Notes under the pieces: model-generated
Told to the model about the DNA's origin: nothing
The model's input: the letters and a program-made list of their open reading frames with translations, nothing else
Database searches by the model: none
Shown: piece after piece, positions 9,698-21,526 of the stretch
Layout of the letters: every line of letters starts with the position of its first letter
Position numbering within the stretch: position 1 is the first letter of the stretch
Made by a program: the position numbers and the translations under genes
Assembly: GCA_023818375.1 (NCBI GenBank)
Contig: JAMWCC010000061.1
Span: 1 to 35,391 of the forward strand
DNA from: Candidatus Omnitrophota bacterium
GTDB lineage: Bacteria; Ratteibacteria; UBA8468; B48-G9; DTJG01
Length of the DNA: 35,391 nucleotides
Direction of reading: 5' to 3'

Positions 9698-10788
9698 GGT
9701 TTCATTGGCATTACCACATACAGATACGACTGCTCTCCCTTACCACACAGTTTTGCTGGTTTGACTGGATCCTGGAAGAAGAATTCTATGTATTCCTGGT
9801 CGACTGTTTTTAGAAAATCTATCAGATAATCTGGATTGAAGATGATTGTGTTTTCTGGTCCAGAATATTCAATCTCTATTCTTTCTTCTCCTGAACCACT
9901 TTCAGGGCTTTCAACATTGAGAACAAGCAGATTTTTTCTAAAGTTCATCCTAACAGAACTTAAGTTCCCGGAAGACATCAGCGTAAGCCTATCAAGGCTA
10001 TCCAAAAGTTCACTTGTTTTTATTAATGAGGTGTTTTGTTTAGTTGATGAAGGTATAACCTTTTCGTAGTCAGGAAATTCTCCTTCCAATAGCTGTGAGA
10101 TAAGGGTAATCCTATCGGATTTTAAAGTTATCTGGTTTTTAGAAAAACTCATAGAGACATCAGTATCTTTAAAAATCAAGGGAAATACTTCAATCAGCCG
10201 CAAAGGAAGTATTATCTTTACCTTATTTTCTCCCTGTACTTCCTTTTTCACAAGGGCAAGTCTTCTTGTGTCTGTGGCAACCATATTTAAAAATGAGTCC
10301 TTTTTCTCAAACAGTACACCTCTGAAGTACATTCGCGGCTCTTCTGGATTTATGCAATAGCTGGTTTTCTTAATCATTTCTAAAAGAATTGAAGATGAAA
10401 TTATAAAATCTCCTGAAGATGCCTCCTTTTCTACTGGTAATTTAGGAAATTCCTCCACATTCATAAGAAGGAATCTATACTGAAATGACTTATTGTCTAT
10501 TATCGCTGTACTTTCTTTTGTTGTTATTTTTACGCGTTCCTCAGGGATTTTTTTAATAAGCGATATAAAATTTTTACCAGGCATCAAGACCGTTTCTTTA
10601 TCTTTTACACTACACTCAAGAAAAATTTTTAATGTGAGCTGTAGGTCTGTTGCTGTAAGTGTTACTCCATCTTTTTTACCTTCAATTAGAATGCCACCTG
10701 TAGTTGTAATTACTGGCTTTGAAGGAAGAACCCTTGCAATTTTTTCAAGTAATTCAAGCAGTTTATCTCTTTCTACAAGTATTTCCAT
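9694..10788 (-). CDS. dnaN: DNA polymerase III beta subunit (sliding clamp)
   Basis: MEILVERDKLLELLEKIARVLPSKPVITTTGGILIEGKKDGVTLTATDLQLTLK...; C-terminal YLYVVMPMKP; adjacent to dnaA. Confidence 0.95.
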   Translation of the reverse strand: MEILVERDKLLELLEKIARVLPSKPVITTTGGILIEGKKDGVTLTATDLQLTLKIFLECSVKDKETVLMPGKNFISLIKKIPEERVKITTKESTAIIDNKSFQYRFLLMNVEEFPKLPVEKEASSGDFIISSSILLEMIKKTSYCINPEEPRMYFRGVLFEKKDSFLNMVATDTRRLALVKKEVQGENKVKIILPLRLIEVFPLIFKDTDVSMSFSKNQITLKSDRITLISQLLEGEFPDYEKVIPSSTKQNTSLIKTSELLDSLDRLTLMSSGNLSSVRMNFRKNLLVLNVESPESGSGEERIEIEYSGPENTIIFNPDYLIDFLKTVDQEYIEFFFQDPVKPAKLCGKGEQSYLYVVMPMKP

Positions 10789-10887
10789 TTTATTCTCCTT
10801 GAAACAGTATTGTTGTTAACCACATATGTTAATTATACCCAACCGATTTTAAATCTGCAACTTAGAGTGTTGATATCTTGTTAATTT

Positions 10888-12108
10888 CTATGAGTTCAGA
10901 ATGTTGATAATCTTATTAACAATAGCTCGTATATTTTCATCTTTTTCAATTGCATTCTTTATTTTCTTACAGGCATGGATAACTGTTGTATGATCTTTAC
11001 CACCAAATTCCTCAGCAATTGATGTAAGAGAGCTTGATGTTAATTCCCTTGCTAGATGCATGGCTATCTGCCTTGGAATCACAAGGTCCTTTACCCTTCT
11101 TTGGCTTTTCATTTCATTTAGGCTTATTTTAAAATACTCTGCAACTACTTGTTGAATTTTCTGAACAGTAACCGTCTTTCTCTGGGAACTTACAATTTCT
11201 TTAAGGTATTCCTTTGCAGTTTCTAGATCAAGCCTTTTTTCAAATAGAGAAGAAATTGCTACCAGTCGGTTAAGAGCACCCTCAAGAAGCCGAATATTAT
11301 CGCTTATGTTTTCGGCAATATAAAATATGACATCATCGTTTAACTGGATGTTTCTTATCTCGCACTTTTTCTTTAGTATTGCAACGCGTGTTTCAAAATC
11401 AGGTGGCTGAAGATCTACAACTAGTCCCCATTCAAACCTCGAGACCAATCTTCTTTCAAGAGCAGATATTTCTTTTGGTGGTCTATCACTTGAAAGAACT
11501 ATTTGTTTTCTCTGGTCATAAAGAGCATTGAATGTATGGAAAAATTCTTCCTGTGTACCTTCTTTTCCAGCAAGAAAATGTATGTCATCTATTAAAAGGA
11601 CATCAGCCTTTCTGAACCTGTTTCTAAAAAGATGGGTGGTTTTTGTCTGTATGCTTTGAATGAATTGGTTCACAAAAATTTCACATGGCAGATACGCAAT
11701 ATTTGCATGTGCTGATGATTTTGCCATGTGGCCTATAGCCTGCATTAGGTGGGTTTTTCCCAGACCTACGTCGCCATAGATGAAGAGTGGGTTATAAGCA
11801 ACACCTGGAGATTGAGCAACAGCCAAACTTGCAGCATGGGCAAGTCTGTTACATGGACCCACAACGAAGGTATCAAAGACATAATCAGGATTAAGATTCT
11901 CACCCTGGATAATGTTTTTTTCTCTGACAAAATCTTCCTGTTGACTGGTGGATGAGTCGGACAAAATCCAGGTTATCGATACTTCCTCACCCAAAACTTC
12001 AGCCAGTGCTTCCTTTAATCTGTCAACAAAAGGTGAAAGTCCTTTGTAAAAAAGTTGATTTGGAATCTCAATAAAAACATTGTTTTGTTCTATTTTGTTG
12101 ATTTTCAA
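10888..12108 (-). CDS. dnaA: Chromosomal replication initiator DnaA
   Basis: NPLFIYGDVGLGKTHLMQAIGH (Walker A), VLLIDDIHFLAGKEGTQEEFFHTFNAL, C-terminal signature FGGKDHTTVIHACKKI. Confidence 0.97.
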   Translation of the reverse strand: MKINKIEQNNVFIEIPNQLFYKGLSPFVDRLKEALAEVLGEEVSITWILSDSSTSQQEDFVREKNIIQGENLNPDYVFDTFVVGPCNRLAHAASLAVAQSPGVAYNPLFIYGDVGLGKTHLMQAIGHMAKSSAHANIAYLPCEIFVNQFIQSIQTKTTHLFRNRFRKADVLLIDDIHFLAGKEGTQEEFFHTFNALYDQRKQIVLSSDRPPKEISALERRLVSRFEWGLVVDLQPPDFETRVAILKKKCEIRNIQLNDDVIFYIAENISDNIRLLEGALNRLVAISSLFEKRLDLETAKEYLKEIVSSQRKTVTVQKIQQVVAEYFKISLNEMKSQRRVKDLVIPRQIAMHLARELTSSSLTSIAEEFGGKDHTTVIHACKKIKNAIEKDENIRAIVNKIINILNS

Positions 12109-12186
12109 AGGCTTAAACCATGTGTCCTTTCGTTTTTTAATTTTTCACTCAAAATTTCTAACATCCTTTCCCAGGTTTTCCACAAC

Positions 12187-12195
12187 TTATCCACA
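12187..12195 (+). promoter_or_regulatory. DnaA box (TTATCCACA), with adjacent near-match TTTTCCACA at 12176-12184
   Basis: Exact consensus TTATCCACA between secA and dnaA, plus a one-mismatch copy immediately next to it. Confidence 0.65.
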
Positions 12196-12205
12196 GGATT
12201 TTCTG

Positions 12206-14977
12206 TCATTTGTTAGCTCCACAGCATTTTTTATATTTTTTTCCGCTTCCACAGGGGCATGGCTCGTTTCTACCTATCTTTTTTCCAACCTTAACAGGCT
12301 GGATTCCAGTACCAACAGCTGCGCCTTGATCCAGGGTTGCAGAAACTGGACTACCAACAGGAACCTTTTCTGGAGTTTTTACTGTGTCAAACTGGTTAAA
12401 CTCCGCGTGTGAATACTGTGCCGGCACAAATACTTTTGTGGGTGCAAAAGCAACCGCCTTTTCAGAAACCCTGACCCTGAATAGGTGCGTGAGGACTTCG
12501 TGTCTGATGGACTCCAACATCTCCTGGAAAAGTAGAAAAGCCTCTTGTTTATATGCCACAACCACATCTTTTTGTCCATATGCTCTCAGTCCAATCCCTT
12601 CACGCAGTTCATCTATGGACCTGAGATGAGACTTCCATCTATGATCTATTGCCTGCAGAAAGATAAACCTAAGTACTTCATAAAATAGCTCTCCAGTATT
12701 TTCTTTTTGCTTCTCCAGGGCATCTTTTAAGGATTTAATTATTTCCTCAGATAGATCATATCTCCATTCCTGGATATCTCTGAGGGACTCAGGCATTTTC
12801 AGGTCAAGTGATACGTTGAAGATGTTTTTGATGTGGGCTGAAAGAGCAGAAACATTCCAGTTATCAGGTTTTGCCTGGATATTCAGATGCTCTGAAACTG
12901 CTTCTTCAACAGTTTCTTTAATAAAATCTTCAAGATATACATCAAGATTCCTTCCTGTCAGTACATCTTGTCTTATACCATAGATCACTTTCCTTTGTTC
13001 ATTCATTACATCATCAAATTCAAGAAGCTGTTTTCTTATTTCAAAGTTCCTGGCTTCAACCTTTCTCTGGGCGTTGTTTATCATCCTTGTTATCAAGGGG
13101 TGCTTAATCTTTTCTCCCTCAGGGAGTTGTCCCATTATTCCTTTCAATCTGTCGGATCCGAATATTCTTAGTAGGTCGTCTTCAAGGGATAGATAGAATC
13201 TTGCTGAGCCAGGATCTCCCTGCCTTCCAGCCCTTCCCTTTAGCTGGTTATCTATTCTTCTTGCTTCATGTCTTTCTGTACCTATTACATGAAGACCACA
13301 TGGAATGCTTGAAGCAGTTTTACATTCGTTAAACTTTCTACTTTTAAAACATTTTGTACAGTCGTCCTCGCAGGCTATACAGCACTTTGCTGTGCCTGTT
13401 TGTGGTTCGATACACGAGCTTTCCACAACGCCTTGCCCAAGAACAATGTCTGTACCACGTCCTGCCATATTTGTTGCTATAGTCACAGCAAACTTTTGCC
13501 CAGCTCTTGCAATTATTTCTGCTTCCTTCTCGTGAAATTTGGCGTTTAAAACCTGATGGGGGATATTTTTTCTTAAAAGCATCCTGCTAAGTCTTTCTGA
13601 TTTTTCAATGGAGGTTGTACCAACCAGAACAGGTCTTCCTTTTTTGTATAAAGCTTCGATTTCTTCAACAACTGCTTCAAACTTCTCTTTTTCTGTCTTG
13701 TAAATTTCATCATCGAATTCCCGCCTATTAAGGGGCTTGTTGGTAGGAATCACAATTACATCTGTCTTATAGATTGTTTTTAGTTCAACGGCTTCTGTTA
13801 GGGCGGTGCCTGTCATTCCCGCAAGTTTCTCATAAAGCCTGAAATAATTCTGAAAGGATATTGTAGCAAGCGTCTGGTTTTCACTTTCTATCTGGACGCC
13901 TTCTTTTGCTTCTACTGCTTGATGAAGCCCATCTGACCAACGTCTCCCAGGCATCAGTCTTCCTGTGAATTCATCAACAATAATAACCTTGCCATCCTTA
14001 ACAATGTACTGGTCGTCTTTTTTGTAGAAGTTGTGTGCTCTTAAGGACTGTATGATATGATGGACTATTTCTGTATTGGTTATGTCATAAAGGTTCTGAA
14101 TATTCAGCATCTTTTCACATTTTGCAACACCTTCTTCTGTCAGGCTTGCTGTCTGGCTCTCTTCATCAATAGTATAGTCCTGGTCCTTCTTCAGCCTTCT
14201 TACAACCCTGTCAATTTCATAATAAAGTGATACAGACTCTTCAGATGGTCCTGAAATGATAAGAGGGGTTCTTGCTTCGTCAATAAGGATACTATCCACC
14301 TCATCAACTATTGCATAGTGCAAAGGTCTTTGGACCTGATCTTCTGGTCTCCATGCCATATTATCCCGAAGGTAATCAAAACCAAATTCATTGTTAGTGC
14401 CATAGGTTATATCACAGGCATATGCCTTTCTTCTCTCTGGTGTTTGCATGTCATGCTGGATTAGCCCAACTGTAAGCCCAAGAGCTTCATAGACAGGTCC
14501 CATCCAGAACCTGTCCCTTTTAGCAAGGTAATCATTGACCGTGACAAGATGACAGCCTTTTCCCGTGAGTGCATTGAGATATAATGGAAGTGTTGCGACA
14601 AGAGTCTTTCCTTCACCTGTAGCCATCTCTGCGATATGTCCCTTATGAAGCACAACACCACCTACTATCTGACAATCAAAATGGCGCATGTTTATCACCC
14701 GTCTGGCAGTTTCCCTTACAACGGCAAATGCTTCTGGAAGGATGTCGTCAAGGGTTGCACCTGTTCTTAATTTTTCTTTGAAATATTCAGTTTTTGCCCT
14801 CAGTTGGTCCATCGTAAGGAGCTGGATCTGTGGCTCAAGTTCATTTACTTTTTTCAGGATTTCAACAAGCTCATTCATGAATGCGACCTTATTCCTGTTG
14901 AGAAGCCTGTTAATGAACATTCTGGTGCCTGGATTAAGGATAGTCAATCTTTTTAAGAAATTCTGATAGTAGTCCAT
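12206..14977 (-). CDS. secA: Preprotein translocase ATPase SecA
   Basis: [84 protein letters not shown]-terminal SEC-C motif [18 protein letters not shown]. Confidence 0.98.
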   Translation of the reverse strand: MDYYQNFLKRLTILNPGTRMFINRLLNRNKVAFMNELVEILKKVNELEPQIQLLTMDQLRAKTEYFKEKLRTGATLDDILPEAFAVVRETARRVINMRHFDCQIVGGVVLHKGHIAEMATGEGKTLVATLPLYLNALTGKGCHLVTVNDYLAKRDRFWMGPVYEALGLTVGLIQHDMQTPERRKAYACDITYGTNNEFGFDYLRDNMAWRPEDQVQRPLHYAIVDEVDSILIDEARTPLIISGPSEESVSLYYEIDRVVRRLKKDQDYTIDEESQTASLTEEGVAKCEKMLNIQNLYDITNTEIVHHIIQSLRAHNFYKKDDQYIVKDGKVIIVDEFTGRLMPGRRWSDGLHQAVEAKEGVQIESENQTLATISFQNYFRLYEKLAGMTGTALTEAVELKTIYKTDVIVIPTNKPLNRREFDDEIYKTEKEKFEAVVEEIEALYKKGRPVLVGTTSIEKSERLSRMLLRKNIPHQVLNAKFHEKEAEIIARAGQKFAVTIATNMAGRGTDIVLGQGVVESSCIEPQTGTAKCCIACEDDCTKCFKSRKFNECKTASSIPCGLHVIGTERHEARRIDNQLKGRAGRQGDPGSARFYLSLEDDLLRIFGSDRLKGIMGQLPEGEKIKHPLITRMINNAQRKVEARNFEIRKQLLEFDDVMNEQRKVIYGIRQDVLTGRNLDVYLEDFIKETVEEAVSEHLNIQAKPDNWNVSALSAHIKNIFNVSLDLKMPESLRDIQEWRYDLSEEIIKSLKDALEKQKENTGELFYEVLRFIFLQAIDHRWKSHLRSIDELREGIGLRAYGQKDVVVAYKQEAFLLFQEMLESIRHEVLTHLFRVRVSEKAVAFAPTKVFVPAQYSHAEFNQFDTVKTPEKVPVGSPVSATLDQGAAVGTGIQPVKVGKKIGRNEPCPCGSGKKYKKCCGANK

Positions 14978-14992
14978 GGAAAACTCCTCACG

Positions 14993-15065
14993 TGCCGGGG
15001 GGCAGAATCGAACTGCCCACGCCAGCCTTTTCAGGGCTGCGCTCTACCACTGAGCTACCCCGGCA
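14993..15065 (-). tRNA. tRNA-Phe (anticodon GAA)
   Basis: Reverse complement TGCCGGGGTAGCTCAGTGGTAGAGCGCAGCCCTGAAAAGGCTGGCGTGGGCAGTTCGATTCTGCCCCCCGGCA folds as a cloverleaf: acceptor TGCCGGG/CCCGGCA, anticodon stem CAGCC/GGCTG, loop CTGAAAA, TTCGATT T-loop. Confidence 0.93.
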
Positions 15066-15135
15066 TAAGGATAAGAAAAATAGAAAACTCTAACGTAAAA
15101 AGTTTCTCACGATTCTTTCAAAAAGTCAAGAGTTT

Positions 15136-15165
15136 CTGGCATTGGATAATGCTGCGTGTTATAAT
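15136..15165 (+). promoter_or_regulatory. Candidate sigma70-type promoter with extended -10 (TGTTATAAT)
   Basis: CTGGCA-N18-TATAAT with TGN upstream of the -10, 39 nt before the enolase-superfamily gene. Confidence 0.5.
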
Positions 15166-15204
15166 TAATCTGTCCAACGACAACAACACTAAAAAGAGTG
15201 CGAA

Positions 15205-16419
15205 ATGAAGATTACAGATGTGAAAACGGTCCTCCTTACAGGACCGTGCACAAACGACCCCTTTTTGAGTGAAGCTCGCAAAAGAAGAAGTGCAGCTTTC
15301 ATTGAAATATATACAGACTCTGGAATTGTGGGGATTGGAGAAACCTATGCAGGGTACTTTGTTCCGGAATTAGTACCAGAAATTGTCAAATTCTTTGCAC
15401 CGATTCTTATTGGGCAAGATCCTACCAACATACAATTGCTGTGGCAAAGAATGTATCAATGTGGCAATTACTGGTGCCGTGTAGGCCTTGGCAGTGCTGT
15501 TCTTTCAGGGATAGAAGCAGCCCTTTGGGATATAAAAGGGAAGAAAGAAAAGTTGCCTGTTTACCAGCTTCTCGGCGGAGCCAAACATAAGCGACTGCTA
15601 TGTTATGCAACAGGAGGACCAAGTAATTATCCATTGGAAAATCTGGAGAAAAAAATAGAATACTATCTTTCGCTTGGTTTCGTTGCTGTAAAAATTGCAG
15701 CAGGAAGCTTTACAAAAGAAAAGGGATTAGTGATCTCATCGGATCCGAACCAGGCTGCTGATTTTGAAGCAGGCAAGCTTGAATTTCTTAGAAGGAGATT
15801 CGGAAAAAACCTGTTGGTCATGATCGATGGTCACATGGGAAACAATGACAGCTGCGTATGGAATCTACAGACAGCTTATGCTGTTCTGGAAGCCATAAAG
15901 GAATACGATATTTTCTTTTTTGAGGAACCCCTGCACTACACAGACATTTATGGCTATGCAAACCTTTGTAAAATGACTCAGGTTCCTGTTGCCGGGGGAG
16001 AGTGTCTTTCTTCTTTCAGCGAATGGCAGATATTTGTAAACAGTGACTGTTTTGATATTGGACAACCGGATGCAGCTTTTGTTGGTGGATTGGCAGAATT
16101 CATGAAGGTATCGGATCTTTTAAAGGGACGCAACAGGAAGCTGGCAACCCATTCATGGGGAGCAGGAGGTGCTTTCATGCAAAATATTCATTGTGGCTTT
16201 GCCTGCGAAAATACAATCATACTTGAAGTTGCACCAGCATTTGGACCCCTTCATTCAGAAATAATAGATGATGACTTCTATATGAAAGATGGATATGTTT
16301 ATCCACCATCCAAGCCAGGTCTTGGAATAAAACTCACAGATGAGATCAAGAATAAATATAAATTTATTCCTGGAAGCGGTGAATTTAACAGTGTTGCTGG
16401 GAAAGTTCTGAGGGACTAA
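15205..16419 (+). CDS. Mandelate racemase/muconate lactonizing enzyme family (enolase superfamily sugar-acid dehydratase-like)
   Basis: GFVAVKIAAG, MIDGHMGN, FFEEPLHYTD, VAGGECLSS, ATHSWGAGG metal/catalytic motifs. Confidence 0.88.
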   Translation: MKITDVKTVLLTGPCTNDPFLSEARKRRSAAFIEIYTDSGIVGIGETYAGYFVPELVPEIVKFFAPILIGQDPTNIQLLWQRMYQCGNYWCRVGLGSAVLSGIEAALWDIKGKKEKLPVYQLLGGAKHKRLLCYATGGPSNYPLENLEKKIEYYLSLGFVAVKIAAGSFTKEKGLVISSDPNQAADFEAGKLEFLRRRFGKNLLVMIDGHMGNNDSCVWNLQTAYAVLEAIKEYDIFFFEEPLHYTDIYGYANLCKMTQVPVAGGECLSSFSEWQIFVNSDCFDIGQPDAAFVGGLAEFMKVSDLLKGRNRKLATHSWGAGGAFMQNIHCGFACENTIILEVAPAFGPLHSEIIDDDFYMKDGYVYPPSKPGLGIKLTDEIKNKYKFIPGSGEFNSVAGKVLRD

Positions 16420-16420
16420 A

Positions 16421-17437
16421 ATGACAAAAATTTTTGTTGACATGGCTGTTGAGCAGAGTTTTCTAACCAGACTCAAGAAGATGAAAGATGTGAGTGTTGA
16501 TGTTGTGGAAGAATGGACAGAGACCCAAAGGCAGTACCCACGTTCTCGTATCGAAGATGTTGATATATTATTCTGTACGTTTGTACCTACAAATTTCTCT
16601 GATATGAAAAAATTGAAGCTCATACAGCTTTCTTCTTCTGGATATTCCCAGCTATTTGGTCTGGATCTTGCTGAAAGGGGTATAAGAGCCTGTAATGCAA
16701 GGGGAGTTTTTGATACGCAAATTGCGGAATGGAATATTGCAATGATGATAAATCTTGTAAGGAATCTCAGAGAAATGATAAGAAATCAGGAAAAAAAGAT
16801 CTGGCAAAGAAAAGCAGAATTTCAAAATGAGATACGGGGAAAGGTGGTGGGTTTCTGGGGTTATGGCGGAATAGCGCGTGAGACAGCAAGAATTGCTTCG
16901 CTTCTTGGACTAAGAATATACGTCCTCGTGCCGGATGGAAAAATAAAGAAAAGAGAAAATATTTATTGTGTAGAGGGAACTGGTGACCCTGAAGGGAAAA
17001 TACCCGATAGGGTCTTTTCCCTCCAGCAGAAAAAGGAATTTCTTTCTGGTATTGATTTTCTGATTCTTTCTATGCCCCTTACGGAGAAAACAAGAGGCAT
17101 CGTGGGAGAAGAAGAACTCAGGACGCTGAGAAAGGGTTGTTTCCTTCTCAATCCTGCAAGGGGTCCACTTATACAGGAAGAAGCCCTCATTAAAGTTCTC
17201 AAGGATGGACACCTAGCAGGTGCTGCGATTGATGCTCACTTTTATTATCCTATGCCACCTGAACATCCTTTATGGAGCTTCCCTAATGTTATAATGACCC
17301 CGCATATTTCAGGTAGCTCACTTTCTCCACATTTTCTTGAAAGAATTTGGACTGTATTTACCGAAAATGTCGTGAGATTCCTTGAAAACAAGCCCCTTCT
17401 GAATGAACTAACACCTTCTCAATTAAAAGGAGAGTAA
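16421..17437 (+). CDS. D-isomer-specific 2-hydroxyacid dehydrogenase
   Basis: GKVVGFWGYGGIARETARIASLLGLRIYVL (NAD-binding), LLNPARGPLIQEEALIKVLKDGHLAGAAIDAH, PNVIMTPHISGSS. Confidence 0.9.
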   Translation: MTKIFVDMAVEQSFLTRLKKMKDVSVDVVEEWTETQRQYPRSRIEDVDILFCTFVPTNFSDMKKLKLIQLSSSGYSQLFGLDLAERGIRACNARGVFDTQIAEWNIAMMINLVRNLREMIRNQEKKIWQRKAEFQNEIRGKVVGFWGYGGIARETARIASLLGLRIYVLVPDGKIKKRENIYCVEGTGDPEGKIPDRVFSLQQKKEFLSGIDFLILSMPLTEKTRGIVGEEELRTLRKGCFLLNPARGPLIQEEALIKVLKDGHLAGAAIDAHFYYPMPPEHPLWSFPNVIMTPHISGSSLSPHFLERIWTVFTENVVRFLENKPLLNELTPSQLKGE

Positions 17438-17998
17438 ATGAAATCACTTGTGATTATTGGAAGCAGAAATCCATTAGGTAAAACCAGTATGGCTGCAGAA
17501 GCATTTTCCAGTGGATTTGCAACGAAAGGTTGTTCAGAAAAGATTTTTCTTGTGGAAAAAAATATCGAAAGGTGCAGACAATGTGATGCCTCTGGGTGGG
17601 GTCTGTGCAGGAATGAAGGAATCTGTGTCATTGAAGATGACTTTTTATCAATTGTTGAAAGATTAAGGCAGTCTGATATCGTCGTTTTTGCAACACCCGT
17701 ATACTTTGGTGACATGAGCGAAAGCATCAAAACCTTCCTTGATAGATTGAGAAGGATAACAAGAAATGAAAAGGGTAAGGCAGGTATTTATGAAAAACCA
17801 GCGATTGGTATTTGTGTTGCCGGGGGTGGTGGCGGTGGTGCTGTGAGTTGTTGCTTTTTTATGGAAAGGGTGCTTGCAGCGTGTGGTTTTACTGTAGAAG
17901 ATATGATACCATGCAGAAGGCAGAACCTGGAATTAAAAAAGAGTGTCCTTGTCGGTACTGGAAAGTGGTTTGCTGAGATTTTAACAAGTGGAACGTGA
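17438..17998 (+). CDS. NADPH-dependent FMN reductase/iron-sulfur flavoprotein-like
   Basis: MKSLVIIGSRNPLGKTSMAAEAFSSGFA...CRQCDASGWGLCRNEGICVIEDDF...DIVVFATPVYFGDMSESIKTFLDRLRR. Confidence 0.82.
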   Translation: MKSLVIIGSRNPLGKTSMAAEAFSSGFATKGCSEKIFLVEKNIERCRQCDASGWGLCRNEGICVIEDDFLSIVERLRQSDIVVFATPVYFGDMSESIKTFLDRLRRITRNEKGKAGIYEKPAIGICVAGGGGGGAVSCCFFMERVLAACGFTVEDMIPCRRQNLELKKSVLVGTGKWFAEILTSGT

Positions 17999-18001
17999 AA
18001 A

Positions 18002-18736
18002 ATGATTTTAAAGGATGTATTCAATAGAGCAATTAGATTTTTAAAACAGGTGTCTGGGAAGGATGTCTGGAACTGGCGGCAGGTGAAAATGAGGACATTA
18101 GTAGTTGGAAAAGAAAGGTATGTAATATGTCCTGATCTGCTGACATCACGGAGTATTGTTTATTCTGTGGGCATCGGAGATGATATCAGCTTTGACCTTG
18201 ATATCATAGAGCATTTCGGAGCAACAATCTATGGATTTGACCCTTCTCCTTCTAGTGTTGCCTGGATAGAAAAATATAATCTGCCTTTTCAGTTTAAATT
18301 TTTCCCCTATGGTGTTTCTGATCATGATGGAGAGATCCTTTTATATCGATCAGAAAATGTAGAGGATGATTCTGTTTCTCTAAAGGGTAGTACCAAGGAG
18401 GCTTTTGAAGCGCCTGTCATGAGGCTTTCAAGTATTATGAAAGAACTGGGACATACCAGAATTGATCTGCTTAAACTTGACATTGAAGGCATGGAGTATT
18501 CTGTGATAAAGGACATGATAGACTCAGAAATAAAACCGATGCAGCTTGTGGTTGAATTTCACCACAGATTTCCTGAAATTGGTATTTCAATGACCAAAGA
18601 CACTCTTCGACTTTTAAAAAAAGCAGGATACAAGATTGTTTACATTAATCCATCGGGTGATGTTTATACATTTGTGCGCACAAACCTTGCACAATCCGAA
18701 AGGCAGCAAGCATTTTCAGTATACCCAAACATTTGA
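18002..18736 (+). CDS. FkbM-family methyltransferase
   Basis: SVGIGDDISFDLDIIEHFGATIYGFDPSPSSVAWIEKY...FFPYGVSDHDGEILLYRSE...RIDLLKLDIEGMEYSVIKDMI. Confidence 0.85.
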   Translation: MILKDVFNRAIRFLKQVSGKDVWNWRQVKMRTLVVGKERYVICPDLLTSRSIVYSVGIGDDISFDLDIIEHFGATIYGFDPSPSSVAWIEKYNLPFQFKFFPYGVSDHDGEILLYRSENVEDDSVSLKGSTKEAFEAPVMRLSSIMKELGHTRIDLLKLDIEGMEYSVIKDMIDSEIKPMQLVVEFHHRFPEIGISMTKDTLRLLKKAGYKIVYINPSGDVYTFVRTNLAQSERQQAFSVYPNI

Positions 18737-18761
18737 CAGGTAGGGTCAGTTTTTTTATACT
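18733..18761 (+). promoter_or_regulatory. Sigma70-type promoter upstream of the DivIC-like/serS genes
   Basis: TTGACA (18733-18738)-N17-TATACT (18756-18761); the -35 overlaps the stop codon of the FkbM gene. Confidence 0.68.
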
Positions 18762-18781
18762 GATAAGAGGCAAATTTTAAC

Positions 18782-20324
<1,543 letters not shown>

Positions 20325-20341
20325 TCAATACAGTATCAACC

Positions 20342-21526
20342 ATGGAAGAAGCTAAATTAAAAAAACTTGTTGCACAAATAAAAAACGATGTGATATCTTG
20401 GCGCAGACATTTTCACAAATTTCCAGAGCTTTCAAATCAGGAATTTAAAACATCTGAAAGAATACAGGCAATTTTGGAATCTTTTGGAATAAATCACAAA
20501 AAGGCAGCTGGCACAGGTGTTATTGCTGAAATAAAAGGAAAAAATAAAACCATTGTAGGACTGCGTGCTGACATAGATGCTTTACCGGTGAAAGAAGAAA
20601 CAGGCCTTGAATTTGCTTCAGTTCATCCAGGTGTAATGCACGCATGTGGCCATGATGCACATATTGCCATTGCCCTTGGTGTTGCCGCAATATTTTCAAA
20701 AATAAAAAATCTCCCTTTTTCCATCAGGTTTATTTTTCAGCCAGCAGAAGAATCTGTTCCCTGTGGTGCTCCAAGGATGATAAAAGAAGGAGCACTGGAT
20801 GGTTTGAAGTATCTGATAGGGTTTCACGTCTGGGCTGGTCTTGAAGTTGGAGAGTTTTCTGTAATAAGGGGCCCTGTTATGGCGTCAGCCGACAGATTTA
20901 AGATTATCATTAAAGGAAAAGGTGGGCATGGCTCAAGTCCGCATACAGCGATTGACCCTATTGTTGCTGGTTGTTACTTTGTTACGCAGATTCAGACAAT
21001 CGTAAGTAGGAAAAATGACCCGAGGGAACCACTTGTTGTTTCTCTTGGTAAAATTTCAGGTGGTGATGCTTTTAATGTAATTCCTGAACAAATCGAGATG
21101 CTTGGTACAGTCAGAACATTTAATGCCAAGCAAAATAGGCTTGCTCAAAAATGGATAAGAAAGCTTCTCAAAGGACTTCAAGATAGCTTTGGAGTAAAAA
21201 CACATCTTGAGTACGAAGGTTTTGTACCAGTGACATATAATCACCCATATCTTGCTGAAAAGGTATCCGGTATTATCTTAGACACTCTTGGAAGGAGAGC
21301 TTTAAGGAAGGATGAAAAGCCATCCATGGGAAGCGAGGACTTTTCTTTTTATAGCCAGGTTATACCAAGCTGTTATATCAATGTGGGCTGTGGTAAAACA
21401 GAGTTTTTCCATCACAGTAGCAGGTTTACAATCGACGAAAGATGTCTTGATTATGGAGTGCTTGCTTTAACAAATATATTATGGAAACTTGGTTCTGATG
21501 GAAAGGAGGTACGATGGCAAACATAA
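20342..21526 (+). CDS. M20-family amidohydrolase/peptidase
   Basis: RRHFHKFPELSNQEFKTSERI, GLRADIDALPVKEETGLEFAS, MHACGHDAHIAIALGVA, FQPAEESVPCGAPRMIKEGAL, KGGHGSSPHTAIDPI. Confidence 0.93.
   Translation: MEEAKLKKLVAQIKNDVISWRRHFHKFPELSNQEFKTSERIQAILESFGINHKKAAGTGVIAEIKGKNKTIVGLRADIDALPVKEETGLEFASVHPGVMHACGHDAHIAIALGVAAIFSKIKNLPFSIRFIFQPAEESVPCGAPRMIKEGALDGLKYLIGFHVWAGLEVGEFSVIRGPVMASADRFKIIIKGKGGHGSSPHTAIDPIVAGCYFVTQIQTIVSRKNDPREPLVVSLGKISGGDAFNVIPEQIEMLGTVRTFNAKQNRLAQKWIRKLLKGLQDSFGVKTHLEYEGFVPVTYNHPYLAEKVSGIILDTLGRRALRKDEKPSMGSEDFSFYSQVIPSCYINVGCGKTEFFHHSSRFTIDERCLDYGVLALTNILWKLGSDGKEVRWQT

Noticed and set aside
13298-13414. SecA cysteine-rich insertion as an intein or assembly artefact
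   Set aside because: Far too short for an intein, keeps the reading frame, and lacks splice-junction features.
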